This document shows, one piece after another, positions 24,440 to 37,900 of a DNA stretch of 64,000 nucleotides. The DNA is taken from positions 37,248,410 through 37,312,409 of the forward strand of contig NC_052392.1 of the NCBI RefSeq assembly GCF_009389715.1, written 5' to 3'. Within the stretch, counting starts at the first letter, position 1, and every line of letters begins with the position of its first letter. The notes beneath the pieces are model-generated. The model ran no database searches. It had not been told where the DNA came from and worked only from the letters and a program-made list of their open reading frames with translations. Origin of the DNA: Phoenix dactylifera. Taxonomy: Eukaryota > Streptophyta > Magnoliopsida > Arecales > Arecaceae. The position numbers and the translations under genes were made by a program.

Positions 24440-27151
24440 TCTATTATATATAACTAAAATGGAGGCATAGTTTATGTTGAGCTCTCCATCCGCCGCTAAT
24501 ATTTTTATTAATAATATTATTAATATAGTTCTTAAATTTAGATAATAAGTAAGGCTCCTATTTAATACTTTTTTATTTTGGATCATTTAACAATATTACA
24601 AATAAATTCTTTGTTTTGGATAATATATAAGGCTCTTAGTTAATATAGTTCTTTATTTTGGATTGTCAATTATATATATATATCTAAAATGACTATAGTC
24701 GTTTATCAAATTCCATACTCTTGAAGAAAACTAATCATATTCATCAAAAATGTTTTTTTTTAATAAGTTTACAAAATCTTCCTTCCCTTTTGAAAAATGA
24801 ATTTCTTCTTTTTGATAAATAAATCTTCATAACATATTACTTAAAGTTATAATGCTTAGTTTTGATATCAATAAAACCCATTATTTTCATTTGTATTATT
24901 TTTTAACTAAATATTTTTAATAAAAAAATCAAATATCAAATTAGTAAAATAATATATTTATGGTAAATAATGATTGTTATTTTCTTTTATAGCATATACA
25001 AGAGGAAGATAGGCCTACAATGATCGCTGACTAACAGATATCTATTATAAGTGAATATTATATTATCTATTCTCTTAATGATAGTGAACATAAGTGATAG
25101 ATAATAGAGTATCATACTATTATCAATAATAAATATTAATTATATAAGTACCTATTATATTTGTACAATTTATATAAATGTAATTGATATTTGAGTATAT
25201 TATCTATCTAATATGATAAGCATTATACTTATCTAAATTAATATTAGTATATCAGTATAGATATTTGATGGGTGCTTCTACTTGCCCATCATTAAAGTTT
25301 ATTAGTTAATGTACTACAAAAATTTGGCTATTGAAACCTCTTATTTATTATAATTTACTACATTGTTATATTACATTTCAAAAACTATTGGAACAAAGAG
25401 AAAAGACCATACCCCGTCCATCACACATAGCCGATATTCTAACAAGTTTTATATAGTACATGAATTGAAATGTTGTATTTCATTATGTCTTTTGATTTAT
25501 AAGTCTTCCAATACTGAATACAAGTTAACTTAAATAGCTAACTTTTGAGCATACACTCTGCTATGAGAAAGTATTTGAACTGAAACAACCTATATTCATA
25601 TGGTAATCAACAATTTTTAGTTACCTATTGAAAATATTCTATGTATTTAGAGATATATAAATGAGGAAATCAATTATCATAGTCAAGTCTACACAAGGGA
25701 AGTGCACTAAAAAAGGAAAAAAATGAAAATGAGATTTACTAAAATTTGGTAACTTGAAATGATTGAGCTTTCCATTCGCTATACGGACATCCATATTAAT
25801 AATATTGTATGGTTCTTAGTTTTGGACAATAAGTAATGCTCCTATAACTAATACAAAAAAAAAGATAGGTCATTAATGATTGCTTATAGAATTGATATAA
25901 TTTATACTTGATAATATTATTTAACTAAAATATATAAATAGTGTACTTATCTAAACTGCTACTACTATATCAGTTTAGATATTTGATGAAAATTTCTACC
26001 GTTAAAGTGCATTGTGTAATATGCAACGTAAATTCATCTATTGAAATATTCTATTTATTATAATTTGCTACATTATCTTATAGCATTTTAAGAATGGCTG
26101 GAAAAGGATGAAAAATCGTACATTGTGCATTACACGGAATTGGTATTAATGATGCCGATATTAGGCCCTGTTTGGGAGAGTTTTGGAGGGTAAAAAAATA
26201 CTTTCTAGCCCTCCAAAAGTACTTTTAGATAAAATAGAAGTGTTTGGTAAAATTTTTGAAAAGCTATTTTAATTTTTCTAGAAAGCTAAAATAACTTTTT
26301 GGGAGAAGCTCTATTTTGGAACTTCTTCGAAAAAGTACTCTTAGAAATTGTTGAAAAGCTGTTTTGAGTTATAATATTTTTTCTTATTGGACCAAAATAT
26401 CCATAATAAAATATAATAATTACGCAAAATATTTTTTATAATAATATTTTATACCTTTATTATTATATTATACTACAAATATAATATAATATAATATAAT
26501 AATATTTTATGTTAAATAACATAGTATTATGTTATATTATACTATAGTTATCGAGAAGAAGGAAAAATTAATTTACGCTAATAATTATAATATTTTATAC
26601 CTTTACTATTGTATTACATGATAAATATAATATTATATTACATTATATCATAACACATTGATATGTTATGTTAAATAATTTAATATGATATTAAATTATT
26701 ATGCTATAGTATACAATATTATATTACTATATTATAATAATATTATATTAAATTATATTAATATTATACTATATCATATATTTAAGTATTAATACATATT
26801 ATATTTTATTATGCTATGCTGTAATACTATGTAATGTTCTTTATGATCCTTTTGTCATACCAAAAGTACTTTCTTAGTTTGTTTACCAAACACATGTTAA
26901 TGTTACACAACACTAGAAATATAGTTATCAAACAGCAGAGAGCTTTTTATAAAAGCTCTACTTTCAAAAGTTCTGCTGCCAACAACTCCTCCAAACAGAG
27001 CCTTAGTGACGGAAGTTTCTACTCAACCATCATTAAAGTTAGTTGCATAAGATACAACAGAAATTTAACTATAAAAATATTCTATTTATTATAATTTATT
27101 ATATTTCAATATTGAATTTCAAGAATAAGTACCGAGCGCGTTATACCCTAG
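24440..27151 (+). mobile_element. Probable non-autonomous Helitron with nested MITE
   Basis: The left end begins TCTATTATATATAAC, resembling plant Helitron 5' ends (TCTATACTATAT...). The right end is a GC-rich GAGCGCG word, an AT-rich gap and CTAG, as in Helitron 3' termini. The element sits exactly between A (24439) and T (27152), the Helitron insertion rule. Its interior is AT-rich without RepHel coding sequence. Three diverged copies of a 3'-terminal-like unit of about 150-190 bp occur at about 25255-25440, 25965-26160 and 27003-27151. The first two also end in degenerate GTGCAT-type hairpin words. A Tourist-type MITE is inserted at 26164-27002. Termini were recognised by eye, so the exact boundaries and the class need an alignment. 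Confidence 0.5.
26164..27002. mobile_element. Tourist-like (PIF/Harbinger) MITE, 839 bp
   Basis: The left terminus GGCCCTGTTTGGGAGAG and the right terminus, which read in reverse complement begins GGCTCTGTTTGGAGGAG, form imperfect terminal inverted repeats of about 25 bp. Direct TTA duplications flank it at 26161-26163 and 27003-27005, the PIF/Harbinger signature. The interior is extremely AT-rich and non-coding. Confidence 0.75.
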
Positions 27152-27210
27152 TAAAAAGCTATTTCAAAAACTGAAACAGGTACATATGGATCCCTGAAAA
27201 TAATCTTTTA

Positions 27211-28785
27211 GCATTGTTCTGCTGTATATATTATTCATGCACATGCCACAATCTGGTATTCTGGCTGCTTTGCACTGTGTATTAAATGAATTGCAACTGT
27301 CATCAGTAAACTTGCAGGGGTTCGAACATCATAGGAACTCCAATTGTCCAGGGCCATCATGAAGTATTGGTCATAAACTTCCTAAACTTTTTTTTTGCTT
27401 ATACTCTTTTGGGGAAATCATAGTTGGCAATGAATTTTTAGGAACGACTAGGGAAGACTTCACCATGACTCAAGTTGCTTGTCCCATGTATGTATGCTTC
27501 CCCAAGTAAACTATAATGCCAAATACAAGCTCCTGCCGCAGTTTGTCCACTCCAACAAGCAAGAAATAATCCAAGACATTGATTAACTGCAAAATATAAC
27601 AATATAGGTTAAAACTCCGATTGCTAAAATCTAATTGCAATGGTGTTAAGGTTGGTGGGGGAGAGGGCGCAGAAGAAAAGACTGAACATTTTCGGTAGGA
27701 AAAGACCTATGTTTAGTTTCCCCACCAAATGCATTTCTTCACCAAAGTTTTGTAACAAAACTTTTTCATGGCTGCATCTGGAATATATCGGGAAAAGACA
27801 GCTCCTTTGAGATCTTCATCAAAAAAAATAAATCAATAAACAGCTCTTTTGAGATCATATGCGAATGAAACAATCTGTCCAAAGAGAAGATTTTCCATAA
27901 CCATCAGTTTCAACCTCTTTGCCACTTTTGTATTGTCTAACCTGCAGTTTCATAACTTTAAAAAAGATGGTGAAAACTTGCACTAGATGAGATGGTGAAC
28001 ACGTAAAAATGTGGCAGTTAGAAAAACATCAAGGACGTACTCATCTAATAGCAGACCTGCTATATTCCCATGATTTTAGCAAGGCATGTTTGGCTTCCTG
28101 ACTCCATCGAGTGATAGAAATGTACTTAAAGTAATCAGGAGCAAAATTTAAAAAGGAATCAAGCTCTGCCTCCTTAATTTGTTTCATGATGAACCTGTCA
28201 TCCATCGATTTCGCTAAAAAAGGTTCTACACTTCCCTCAAGCATCCCACTTCTTACAACGGCTTACCGAAGATATGCGAGCACGTTCTGAAGGGCTTCAC
28301 TTCTTTCTGAAAGCATAGAATTGTTTTGCATATATACACATTACCAACCATTTACTCTTTCGAGCAACTTTTCCAAATCCGACAGGAATTTCAAGATGCA
28401 GAACTTCCAAAGCTAGCAGGCGATCCATGGATGATGAACCGTCGGAACAAGGGGTGGACAACTCCTCTGACAAAGGTGATGATTCGCCCTGCAATTAGTG
28501 GATTCCTTCATGCTCTAAAGATCCAGTAGATGAGCAAACAGATGAACCCATAGAACCATCAGATGGCAGGTTGTCAGGCTTAGTATTGTTTTATCCATCT
28601 TTCCTTTGCCCCCCCCCCCCCCCCCCCCAGCTTCCTTTTCAGCCTTGTTATCCAATAAACCACACTCATCCTCAGAAATGGCGAAGCGCACAAACTATCA
28701 TGCTTGATATCTCATCCTCCAAAACTGACAAAACATTGCCACCTGGACCAGCTGTGAAGTGAAACAAGCATGTTAGAAACAGGAG
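27211..28785 (-). pseudogene. Partial tandem duplicate of the FAB1 3' end
   Basis: This block matches the 3' part of the FAB1 gene, from the 3' untranslated region through the last exons to part of the large kinase-containing exon, in the same order and orientation. Intronic sequence matches too (27590-27660 against 32325-32390), so it is a DNA duplication, not a retrocopy. Recognisable remnants are the kinase block with MDDRFIMKQIKEAELDSF and the linker with EIPVGFGKVARKSK. It is broken: a stop follows FRKK, a stop replaces Tyr in the GIY before the exon end, there is a frameshift after KYIS, and a 20-C tract lies at 28609-28628 where the intact gene has a serine/glycine/glutamate coding stretch. 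The rest of the gene is absent. Confidence 0.9.
28609..28628. repeat. C20 homopolymer inside the FAB1 pseudogene
   Basis: Twenty consecutive C residues replace the corresponding sequence of the intact FAB1 exon (around 33300-33320, TTTGCTCTCCCCTGC). A run this long is also a sequencing weak point. Confidence 0.9.
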
Positions 28786-31700
28786 ACTTCCAAAAGAATC
28801 TGTATAAGGATAAGTTTAATATAGTTGTTGCATCAAAAGTAAAACTTACCAAGGCAATGCAATTAGGAAAACTTTGGATAGGTAGGAAGCATCCATTAAT
28901 TAACGAGATATGGCAAATAAAATTGTGAGAGTATCTTTTCCAGTAACAACAGCAGAGAAAACCCAGAGGGTAGGGTTTTAGTTTTAAACTCCAACTGTCA
29001 GAAAGGGAGAGGATATCCAAGATACCATCTACGTTGTGATTAATATAATCATTATGTACAACGGCTTGTTGACAAGTTCTAGACATTGGGATCAGCTGAA
29101 ATCCAGTTCAACTAGGAAGTGGGATTTCACCATTTGAATTAGGTTTTTTTTTTTCTTGATTTGTTTGAGTTCCTTCAACTTTGAATAGGAATAGGACTTC
29201 TATAGTTTGAGTTGTATCTATTTTGTTTGTTTTCTTGTTAAAAGGTACTTTGTTAACTTTAACTAGGAGTAGAGCCATGGAGCCTATATAAATGGCTGCT
29301 AGTGCTGTAAAATGGGAATTCACTCATAAAAAAAATCGTCTGCTGCGAAACCAAGAAAAACCATAGCTGATCTGTGGTTTTCAGTATCTTGTGCTTGCTA
29401 GAAGAGACCACGATCTATTCTCTTTACTTCTTCAAGCAGTCAGCAAACTCTGTTTTCTATTCATGCTTGCATTACATCAAATCAACTCCAAATAGATGAA
29501 AAAAAGTCTGTTAGTGATAAAAGCAAAACAATCATACATCAGAAGTCAGAGCAAGAGAGCAGCATCACCAGAAAAAGCAGCAGCAGGATTCTCGAGTGGC
29601 ACTTGAACTCTAGCAAGGAAGAAGGAAATACTCAAGCAAATTATATATAGATGGCACAGGTGTGCTTCCATCCTCTAGGTAGAATATATATGCGCTTGTC
29701 TTTATAAGAAATTTTCAGTCTATGTTCGTCATGGAAAATTTGCAACTCAATATGGTTTTATTTCTTGTTGCTTTTTCAGAACATATGTACTTTACTAAGT
29801 CTAATATGCCAATCAGGAAGAAAGAATGGACAAAAGGACGAGACACTGCTATTAACACACTTCTTCAATACATATTCTTTTGGGTTTTATCCCAAACCAT
29901 TTTCTTAGAAAATTGTCAGCCAGTATTTGCTTTATCGTGTGTTTTATTTCAGCATAAATCTATAAAAATTGTCAGCCAGCATTTGCTTTTATCGTGTGTT
30001 CTATTTCAGCATAAATCTAACTCAAAATAAGCATGCATTATTATTATGAGCATCTAATGAGGGCTATAGACCGTCGTACAAGACTAAATGAACATGAGTG
30101 TACATTCAAAACACACATTCACATACAGTGAACTCTCTACAAAGAAATATTTCATAAAATGCTACCACTCTAGTTCTTGCTAATTTCAATAATATCTATA
30201 ATTCGATAAATGAACACGGGCGTACATTCAAAACATAGATACATATATAATGAACTCTCTACTAACGAATACTTCATGAAGTGCTACTAACCTCTTGTTC
30301 TTGCTAATTTTGTTAATATCTATAATTCAATAAATTTTTGCGGAAATTGAAGGCTGAATGACTTTTTTGTTGGGTATGGAAGTAGGGAATTCTAGATGTC
30401 GCCACTTCCTGTCAGAACCTTGTCATTGAATCAAACATAGGCTTTAGTTTGATCTACACACCCATTATGCTCTGGGAACGGGCAACACCTGCAACAGAGA
30501 ATATGTTCTGTCTTTGGCATTCCAGAATTCGGTTGGGGAACTAGACATAAAAACAAAAAAGATATTCACTACAAAAGACAGCGCTTAAATCTCGGGATTC
30601 CTTAGTCAAAAAAAAGGGCAGAGAGATCACTGAAATAGAATGATGAAAATGTGAAGCAAAAATAGAAATACATACAGGAAAATTACATAAGGTTGTAGTT
30701 TTTAATTGTTATTTCAATTTATTCGAAAACACGCTCTTTTTCTTTCTTTTTAATTTTGTCAATCCTTGAAAGTGGATCTCCAAGGTATTATGCAGAACAA
30801 CGAATGGGCGGCAGCAAAAAAAATAACAGTTGCTAGTCTTATCAAAAAAAATAGTTAAAAAGGGAAAACAAAAAAGAGAGGAAGGGACAAAGAAATTTTA
30901 ATTTTTACTTTAAATTTTTTCATTCGACTGTGCAGAAAGCTTGATACATCATCAGAAGACCATGCATGTCATTGTTGTAACTTGACAAAGTCAGATATAT
31001 GATCCAAAAAATAAAGATTAATCAGTAATCAACAGCAAATCAAATTTTCAGATATGTAACTTGTGAAGAAGCTAACCCAAATTTTAGCAAATTATCTTGA
31101 CAAATAAATAAATTCTATGGATGGTTATGCAGCAAAGGATCTTCTGAAACACAGTCAGAATACTCTAAGCACTACAATAGGTGGACAACTCCCCTTCATA
31201 CGTTTAGAAAGATTAAAGAATAACAAACACCATATTTTAGCAAGTCTCCATGCACATGGCCAACTACTAATTGAAATGAACAAAATTGAAAGACCTTAAC
31301 ATCTTTACAACCGTGTACAAATATGAAAACAAAGAACAATTTGAATAAATTAAAACAAAATAAAAGGGCTTTCAGTTCTTAGCAATACAAGATCTTCCAT
31401 CTGAAAAGTAGTACATCTTACAACAGTGGACAGCTTGCACATATGTGACAAAACTGGTATAACAAGTTCTGAACCGAAACAGTTGACAGGTTTAACCTGT
31501 CAAAATGGCATGTCCACAGGAGAATTTGCTCCATGACAGATACAGAACAGGTACCACCTCTGCTTGTTGAAAAGTTATAAAGAGATATTTCAGAACTACT
31601 GTATATATTTCCAAGGAACATATCTGAATATGCATAAATGAAACGAAATTTTTTAGCATTATTCCACTGTATATATTTCCAAGGAACATAAAACTGACCA

Positions 31701-31966
31701 TCTTTTCTAATTTCTTTACAATCACTGTGAATTGATTAAAAAATGATTACAGATATAAGAAAATACAAATTATGTCATGGACCCACCTACACCAGAAATT
31801 TGCCAAAAAATTGCAAATATTGGGAGGACCTAATAAGTGAGGAACATTTATACACAGCCCTCACAAAACCAGAAAAACAGAGAACAGGCAAAAAAAAAAC
31901 TTAATATTGGTTTGACATTAAGCAGATTTCAGGAAACTGTAACCTCCGACTTCAGATAAATGGAGC
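28786..31966. other. Intergenic between FAB1 and its partial copy
   Basis: AT-rich spacer. Two local tandem duplications are visible: a 58-bp unit at about 29905-30020 and a unit of about 118 bp at about 30085-30335. A stretch at about 29066-29480 has LTR-like features (TGTTGACAAG start and a CCTATATAAATGG core promoter) and may be a solo LTR of a Copia-type element, but no target duplication was found. The FAB1 3' untranslated region occupies an unknown length left of 31967. A short direct repeat containing CTGTATATATTTCCAAGGAA occurs twice near 31600 and 31670. Confidence 0.5.
29905..30335. repeat. Two adjacent tandem duplications
   Basis: AATTGTCAGCCAG(T/C)ATTTGC and the following roughly 45 bp occur twice in succession at about 29907-30019. 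The next block, starting near GAACATGAGTGTACATTC and ending near TATAATTC(G/A)ATAAA, occurs twice at about 30088-30335 with about 85-90 percent identity by eye. Confidence 0.75.
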
Positions 31967-34900
31967 TCATGCACAAGCCTCAATTGGCTGTTCTGACAGT
32001 TTTTCACTGTGTACGTTAGATGAATTGCTGCTGTCAGCAATACAAAATTTGCAGGGGTCTGAACACCGTTCGGAACTCCAAGTATCCGGGACCGTCATGA
32101 AGTATTTAGTCATAAACTTCCTAAACCTTTTCTTGTACTCCTTTGGGGAAATCACAGTTGGCAATGAGTTTTTAGGAACAACCAGAGAAGACTTCACCCA
32201 TGTCTCAAGTTGTTTATCCCATGTGTACTGCCTCAAGTAATCTATAATGCCAAATACAAGCTCATGCCGCTGTTTGTCCACTCCAACAAGTAAGGAGTAA
32301 TCCATTACATTGATTGACTGCAAAATAAAACAGTTTAAGTTAAAACTCCAATTGCTAAAATCCTATTGCAATGGTGTTAAAGGGGGAAGGGAAGCCACTT
32401 AACACTTACAGTAAGAAAAGCTGTATCATTCCAAATGGCCCGTTGCAGAAGATGTTTAGTTTTCCCACCAATATAAATAGGTGAAACACGCATATATTCA
32501 ATGAAGTTTTGATCCAAAAGAACCTTTTGATGGTCATTTGTATCTGGTGGAACATATCGGGAAAAGACGGCTCCTTTGAGATCAAATATGCGTGAAACAC
32601 TATGCCCAAAGAGAAGATTTTCCATCACCATTAGATCAGTTTTAACCTCTTTTCCACTTTTGCTTTGTCTAACCTGCAGTTTGGAAAACTAAATAAGAGA
32701 TGGTGAACACATAAAAATGTGCAAAGACACCAAGAACATAGTTATCTAATAGCAGACCTGGTATATTCCAAAGATTTTAGCAAGACATGTTTGGCTTCCT
32801 GATTCTATAGAATGAGAAATGTGCTTAAAGTAATCGGGGCCAAACTTCAAGAAGGAATCAAGCTCAGTCTTCTTTATTTGTTTTATGATGAACCTGTCAT
32901 CCATTGACTTTGCAAAAAAGGCTTTACTCTTCCCTCCTTGAGCATCCCACTTCTTACAACGACTTATGGAAGATATGTAGGCGAGTTCTGATGGGCAGCA
33001 TTTCTTCCTGAGAGTATAGAATTGTTTTGCATATATGCACACTACTGAATATTTACTCTTTCCAGCAACTCTTCCAGATCCGACAGGAATTTCAGGATGA
33101 AGATCTTCTGAAGCTAGCAGACGATCCACAGATGAACCATCAGAAGAAGGGGAGGGCAACTCCTCTGATGAAAGTGAGGAACCACTCTGCGATGAGTGGA
33201 TTCCTTCATAGTCTAAAGATCCAGTAGATGGCAAAACAGAAGAAACCATGGAACCATTAAATAACAGGCTGTTAGACTTTACTATTGTTTTATCAGTCTC
33301 TCCTTTGCTCTCCCCTGCTTCTTTTTCAGCCACGCTATCCGACAACCTATGCTGAACCTCAGATATGGCTAGTGCACAAGCTATTATGCTCGATATCTCA
33401 TCTTCTGAAACTGACAAAACATTGCCACCAGGACCAACTGTGAACTGCAACGAGCCCATTTCGGGAGCAGATGGTTGACACATTGGAGACAGGTGGACAG
33501 GAGTGTAAGTATTAACAAATACAAACTTCTGCAATGAACCACCAAGAAGATCCCTTTTGTATACCCTTCGCAATTCAGAAAAAGGAGCCCATATCCATTT
33601 GTCTGGGTCTTCTAATTTGGAATTGGAGAACTCCTGAGACATTCTAGGATGGTCCTTGGACATGGACATGGCAGACATTTCACCGCTAGTAGCTGTCTCA
33701 TCACTTTTTAGCTCTAGGTTAGATACCTTTTCAAGGTATGGTTCTCTTGTAACTTGGATAGAGTGGTCCACCAGCATATCATCAGAAATAGGAATTTGTG
33801 CTTCTTGACCATTCTTGCTACTTCCAGTAGGAGTAGACACATCAGCTGGTTTGCTACCATAATCATGGTCAAGAAAAGATGCTGAATGCTCCTCAACTGT
33901 TGATCTATCTGAAATCTTCTCAGCTGAACTTCCAGTTTCAGAAAACACTGCATCAAGAGAATTTTGGGCTCTGCTGCTTGTGTCGCCAGAATCATCAACT
34001 GACTCAATTTGCAGCTCAGTTTGCATATCTTGAGCATGACAGTTGCCACTAGAAGAAGAGGATTCATTAACATCTATAAGAATCTGACTCGAAGCTTCCA
34101 AAACTTTTTCACCATTTTCTGGCATATTTCTTTCAACATATGTATTGCATGTACTGCCATCCTTCTTTAGTTGGACTTGTTTATGCTGTAGAAGGTGATG
34201 CAAACGACGGTCCCAAACATACAGCATAAGGAGAAACTCCTGGTTTAGCCAATTTAAAACAAGAACCTCATGTACAGTCATTCCCAGCTGCTCGCCATGA
34301 TTAATAGCATTTAGCAAAGAAGCCTGCATGATTGATAGCCAAAAAGAACAATCAAAAGAAATGATTATGATGTTAATATAATGGTGAGAATTATTGAGCA
34401 GTTTAGGAAAATAATATCATGATATGGTAATAAATAAGATCGGTAAGATTTTTTGAAAAAAATAGGGAAAGAAAATCATGTTTAAAAATCAAAAACTGTC
34501 TAAAAAGTAGTGAAAAACAACCTCAAACTCAGTTTGTTCTTGAATCAGCATCTCTTCCACTTCAGAAAATTCTTTGACTGAACCAGATATATCCATATAC
34601 TGTTTTGAGATCTGACTAGAATGTTTAAGCTTCAACTTTTGCAGCATGTTTGCAACCTCGGAGAAAAACAGTTGTGCTCTAGCAAGAATCTTAAAAAGGA
34701 AAATTAAAAGGTCACTTGAGAAAATAAATAAAAAATATAAATGTATATTATAAAAGCAGCAATGCTGGATAGGAAACAGAAACAACGACTGCAGTATAAT
34801 AATAACATACATTTTGCAACTCTCTCTTAAGCCACTCTTGTCCATGGGGATTACGGAACTCTAGGACCGGTGGTGGCTTACATGCAGTATAGATTTCGAC

Positions 34901-37900
34901 TGACGAATATCGGAACATGGCAACTTTGGAGCCTAATCTGTGTGTTAAAATCAGCATGAGTGAACAAGTTTGGTGATCAAAAACATGGAAACAATAAACA
35001 ATTTTGCAAAATAAAAGTTCCAATACTATGCACATACCCAAAAAACCGAAGGCAGTCCCTATGCAATGAATGTCCACATTTTGATAACCTACTGGCTGCA
35101 GAGTGGCTTGAAAAGCTGAGCTCTAAGAACTTCCCAAATGAGAGACCGCGCGCTGCAGTCGACATTACAACCCTTCGTGTGGATTTTGGAATTCCACCTT
35201 GACGCTCACATCTTAAACATCTGGTCCACATCCAAATCCTTCCTTCACCTTCGCCTGACAGACGTGACGCTGGAGGAAGTTGCCTGACAAGAACAGTAAG
35301 AGTTCCATTCTGGTGGGTGTAACGGTATACATGCGACTCTGGTGGTTCACCACATGAAGAGCAAGTGCGTTTCTGCCACAATAGCAAAGATTTCATCAGT
35401 GCCAACTATGATTAAATTGAATAATTTTTCAAAGAGTTTTAACAAGTACTGATATAAAAATAAATATAACCTTGTTGAGTAAAACATCTTGCAGAAATCG
35501 TCCAAGTGATATATCAAAATTCCCATAATATTTTATACGAGAAAGATGGCTCTGCTCACAAACAGCTTGTTTTGTGATACACTGGCTAGACAGCAAAACC
35601 AATATACTTTGAGGATCTAATACGCTCTGAATATCATCCTTGTTCTGCATTTCAACTTTGTCACTAACATCACAACTGCAACGCTCAATATACTCAGAGA
35701 TATCTGAGACCAGCCCAGGCTTTGCATTATTGATGTTTCTATCATCAGGCTTTTCTTGATTAATAGTAGCGGTTGCTTCTTTGTCATGATCAAGCATCTC
35801 CAAAGATGAAGATATAGGGACATCAAGCATCTTCTCATTGAAGCCAAAGAATGATGAATCAGACTCAGAAGTGTGAGATTGGAAGCTTTCTCCTAAACAT
35901 TTCTTAACAGAAACTGAGACAGATGATAGAACCTGCCCGGGTTTAAGCAATGCTGATGAATCAGACTGGAGGAAACCACTACTGCATGGTTTATTGCAAA
36001 ACAAATCTCTGTGATTAATACTATCTCCAAGCGAACTAACATCAGGATTTAGGTGAGGTGACAAAAAAGACCTTTCAGCACCCTGACCAGATACTGATGG
36101 CATTTGCTTGTGAACATATTTTTCTAATTGTCCATCAAAAATTGGAATATCCAGTGCATGCACTGGAGTGATGCTAGAAGTAGAACATTCAATACTAGAA
36201 ATATCTGAATAAGGTGCAGCATCACAACTAGCTAAGAGCATGGGTTTAGCTTTAGAAGAACCAGAATTTCCTCTTACAGAATTTTTGCCAGAGAAAAATA
36301 ACCTCTGATCTGCAAAGAATGAAGTTTCAACAATCAAGTGATATGCTGCAAAGACTGTGTAATGCACCACACGCTTAACCTTCTTCAGTTCATCACTATG
36401 TGCTCCTTTCAGCAGTATCTGAAACAAAAAAGAATTGATCATGTCTTTGTTACCTGGAGAGAAAAGGAAAAAGAAACAAAGAGGGTTTTCCAGTGGTTTT
36501 GAGATGAAATCTTCGGTAAGAGGAGCTGCAATTCTATCTTTCTATGTAATACACCCTTGAAAGCAAGGTTGGCGATCCATCCCAAACCGTCCACGTACCG
36601 AGTTATATCGAAGGCGGACCGGGATGGTTCCGGCCTTCACATTGAGAAACCAGTGAGGAAGAGGGAGAGGGAGAGGGAAAAAGAGGAAGAGAGAAAGAGA
36701 GGGGGGAGGGAGGGAGAGGGCGGCGGAGAAAAAGAGGCGGAGGGAGGGGAGAGGTGGTAGGAAAGAGAGGAAAGAGAGAGAGGAAGGGAGGGAGGAGAGG
36801 GGGGATGGGAGGGAGAGGGAGAAAGTGACGGCGGCGGAGAGTGAGAGAGCTAGAGGGAGGGTCGGGTTAGGTCGGTCTAGAGCTAAATCCGAAATCGAAC
36901 CAATTTAAACCGGTTTTATAAAACCGAAATGACCATCTACAAAAACCGGTTGAAACTGACATGAAAAATTCAGTTTCGTTCGGTTCCATTTATCGGGTTG
37001 ATATTCTATGTTATATAAAAAAATATAAGAAACAAATTTTAAAATTGATAATAATATATATATGTGTGTGTGTGTGTATAGGGGGGTGGGTGGTGGTTGG
37101 GTCAAGTTTGGTCAGTTTGAATATATATATATATATTTGTATATACACACATGGGTCGGGTCACGTCGGTTTGAATCAATTTTATGAACATTCAAACTGA
37201 ACCGAAATTTTTTCGATTCAAAACTTTCTTAAACCGAAACCAAACCGACTTTTAAAAAAACCGATACAAACCAAACCAAAAAGATCGGTTCAAATTGGGT
37301 TCGCGATTCGGCCAGTTTTTTGCACACCCCTAGAGAAGGAAAAGAGAGGACTTTCAAAGCCCTCTCTCCTCTGCATTACCGACTTTACTTAAAAATTTTA
37401 AATATATATATATATATATAAAGGAAAGGGGGCTTTGAAAGTCCTCTCTACACCCTCCTTCTGCCTCTCTCACTCTCCGCCACCGTCTCCCTCTCTCTCC
37501 CTCTCCCTCTCCCTCCCTCCTCCCTCTCTTTTACTCTCTCTCCTTCTACCTCTCCCCCTCTCTCTGCCTCTCTCTCCACCGCCCTCTCCCTCCCTCCCTC
37601 CCTCTCTCTCTCTCTCTCTCTTTTCCTCTCTCTCTCTTCCTTTTCCCTTTCCCTTGTCAATTTCCCTTTGTCGATTCACGCCAGAACAGCCCGGCACGGT
37701 ACCATCCCATACCGTATCATCGGCCTACCGGCACAAGTATTTCTCTAAATCAGCATTAGACAAGAGTGGAGATGGTGAAATGAAAAATAGATACAAATCA
37801 AAAGCACAAGTAAAAATAGATACAAATCAGAAGCGTAAGTACATAGGCATGCTTAGAAAACATCAAATGCAAGAATTAGAGTATCCTAATAAAGCTAATA

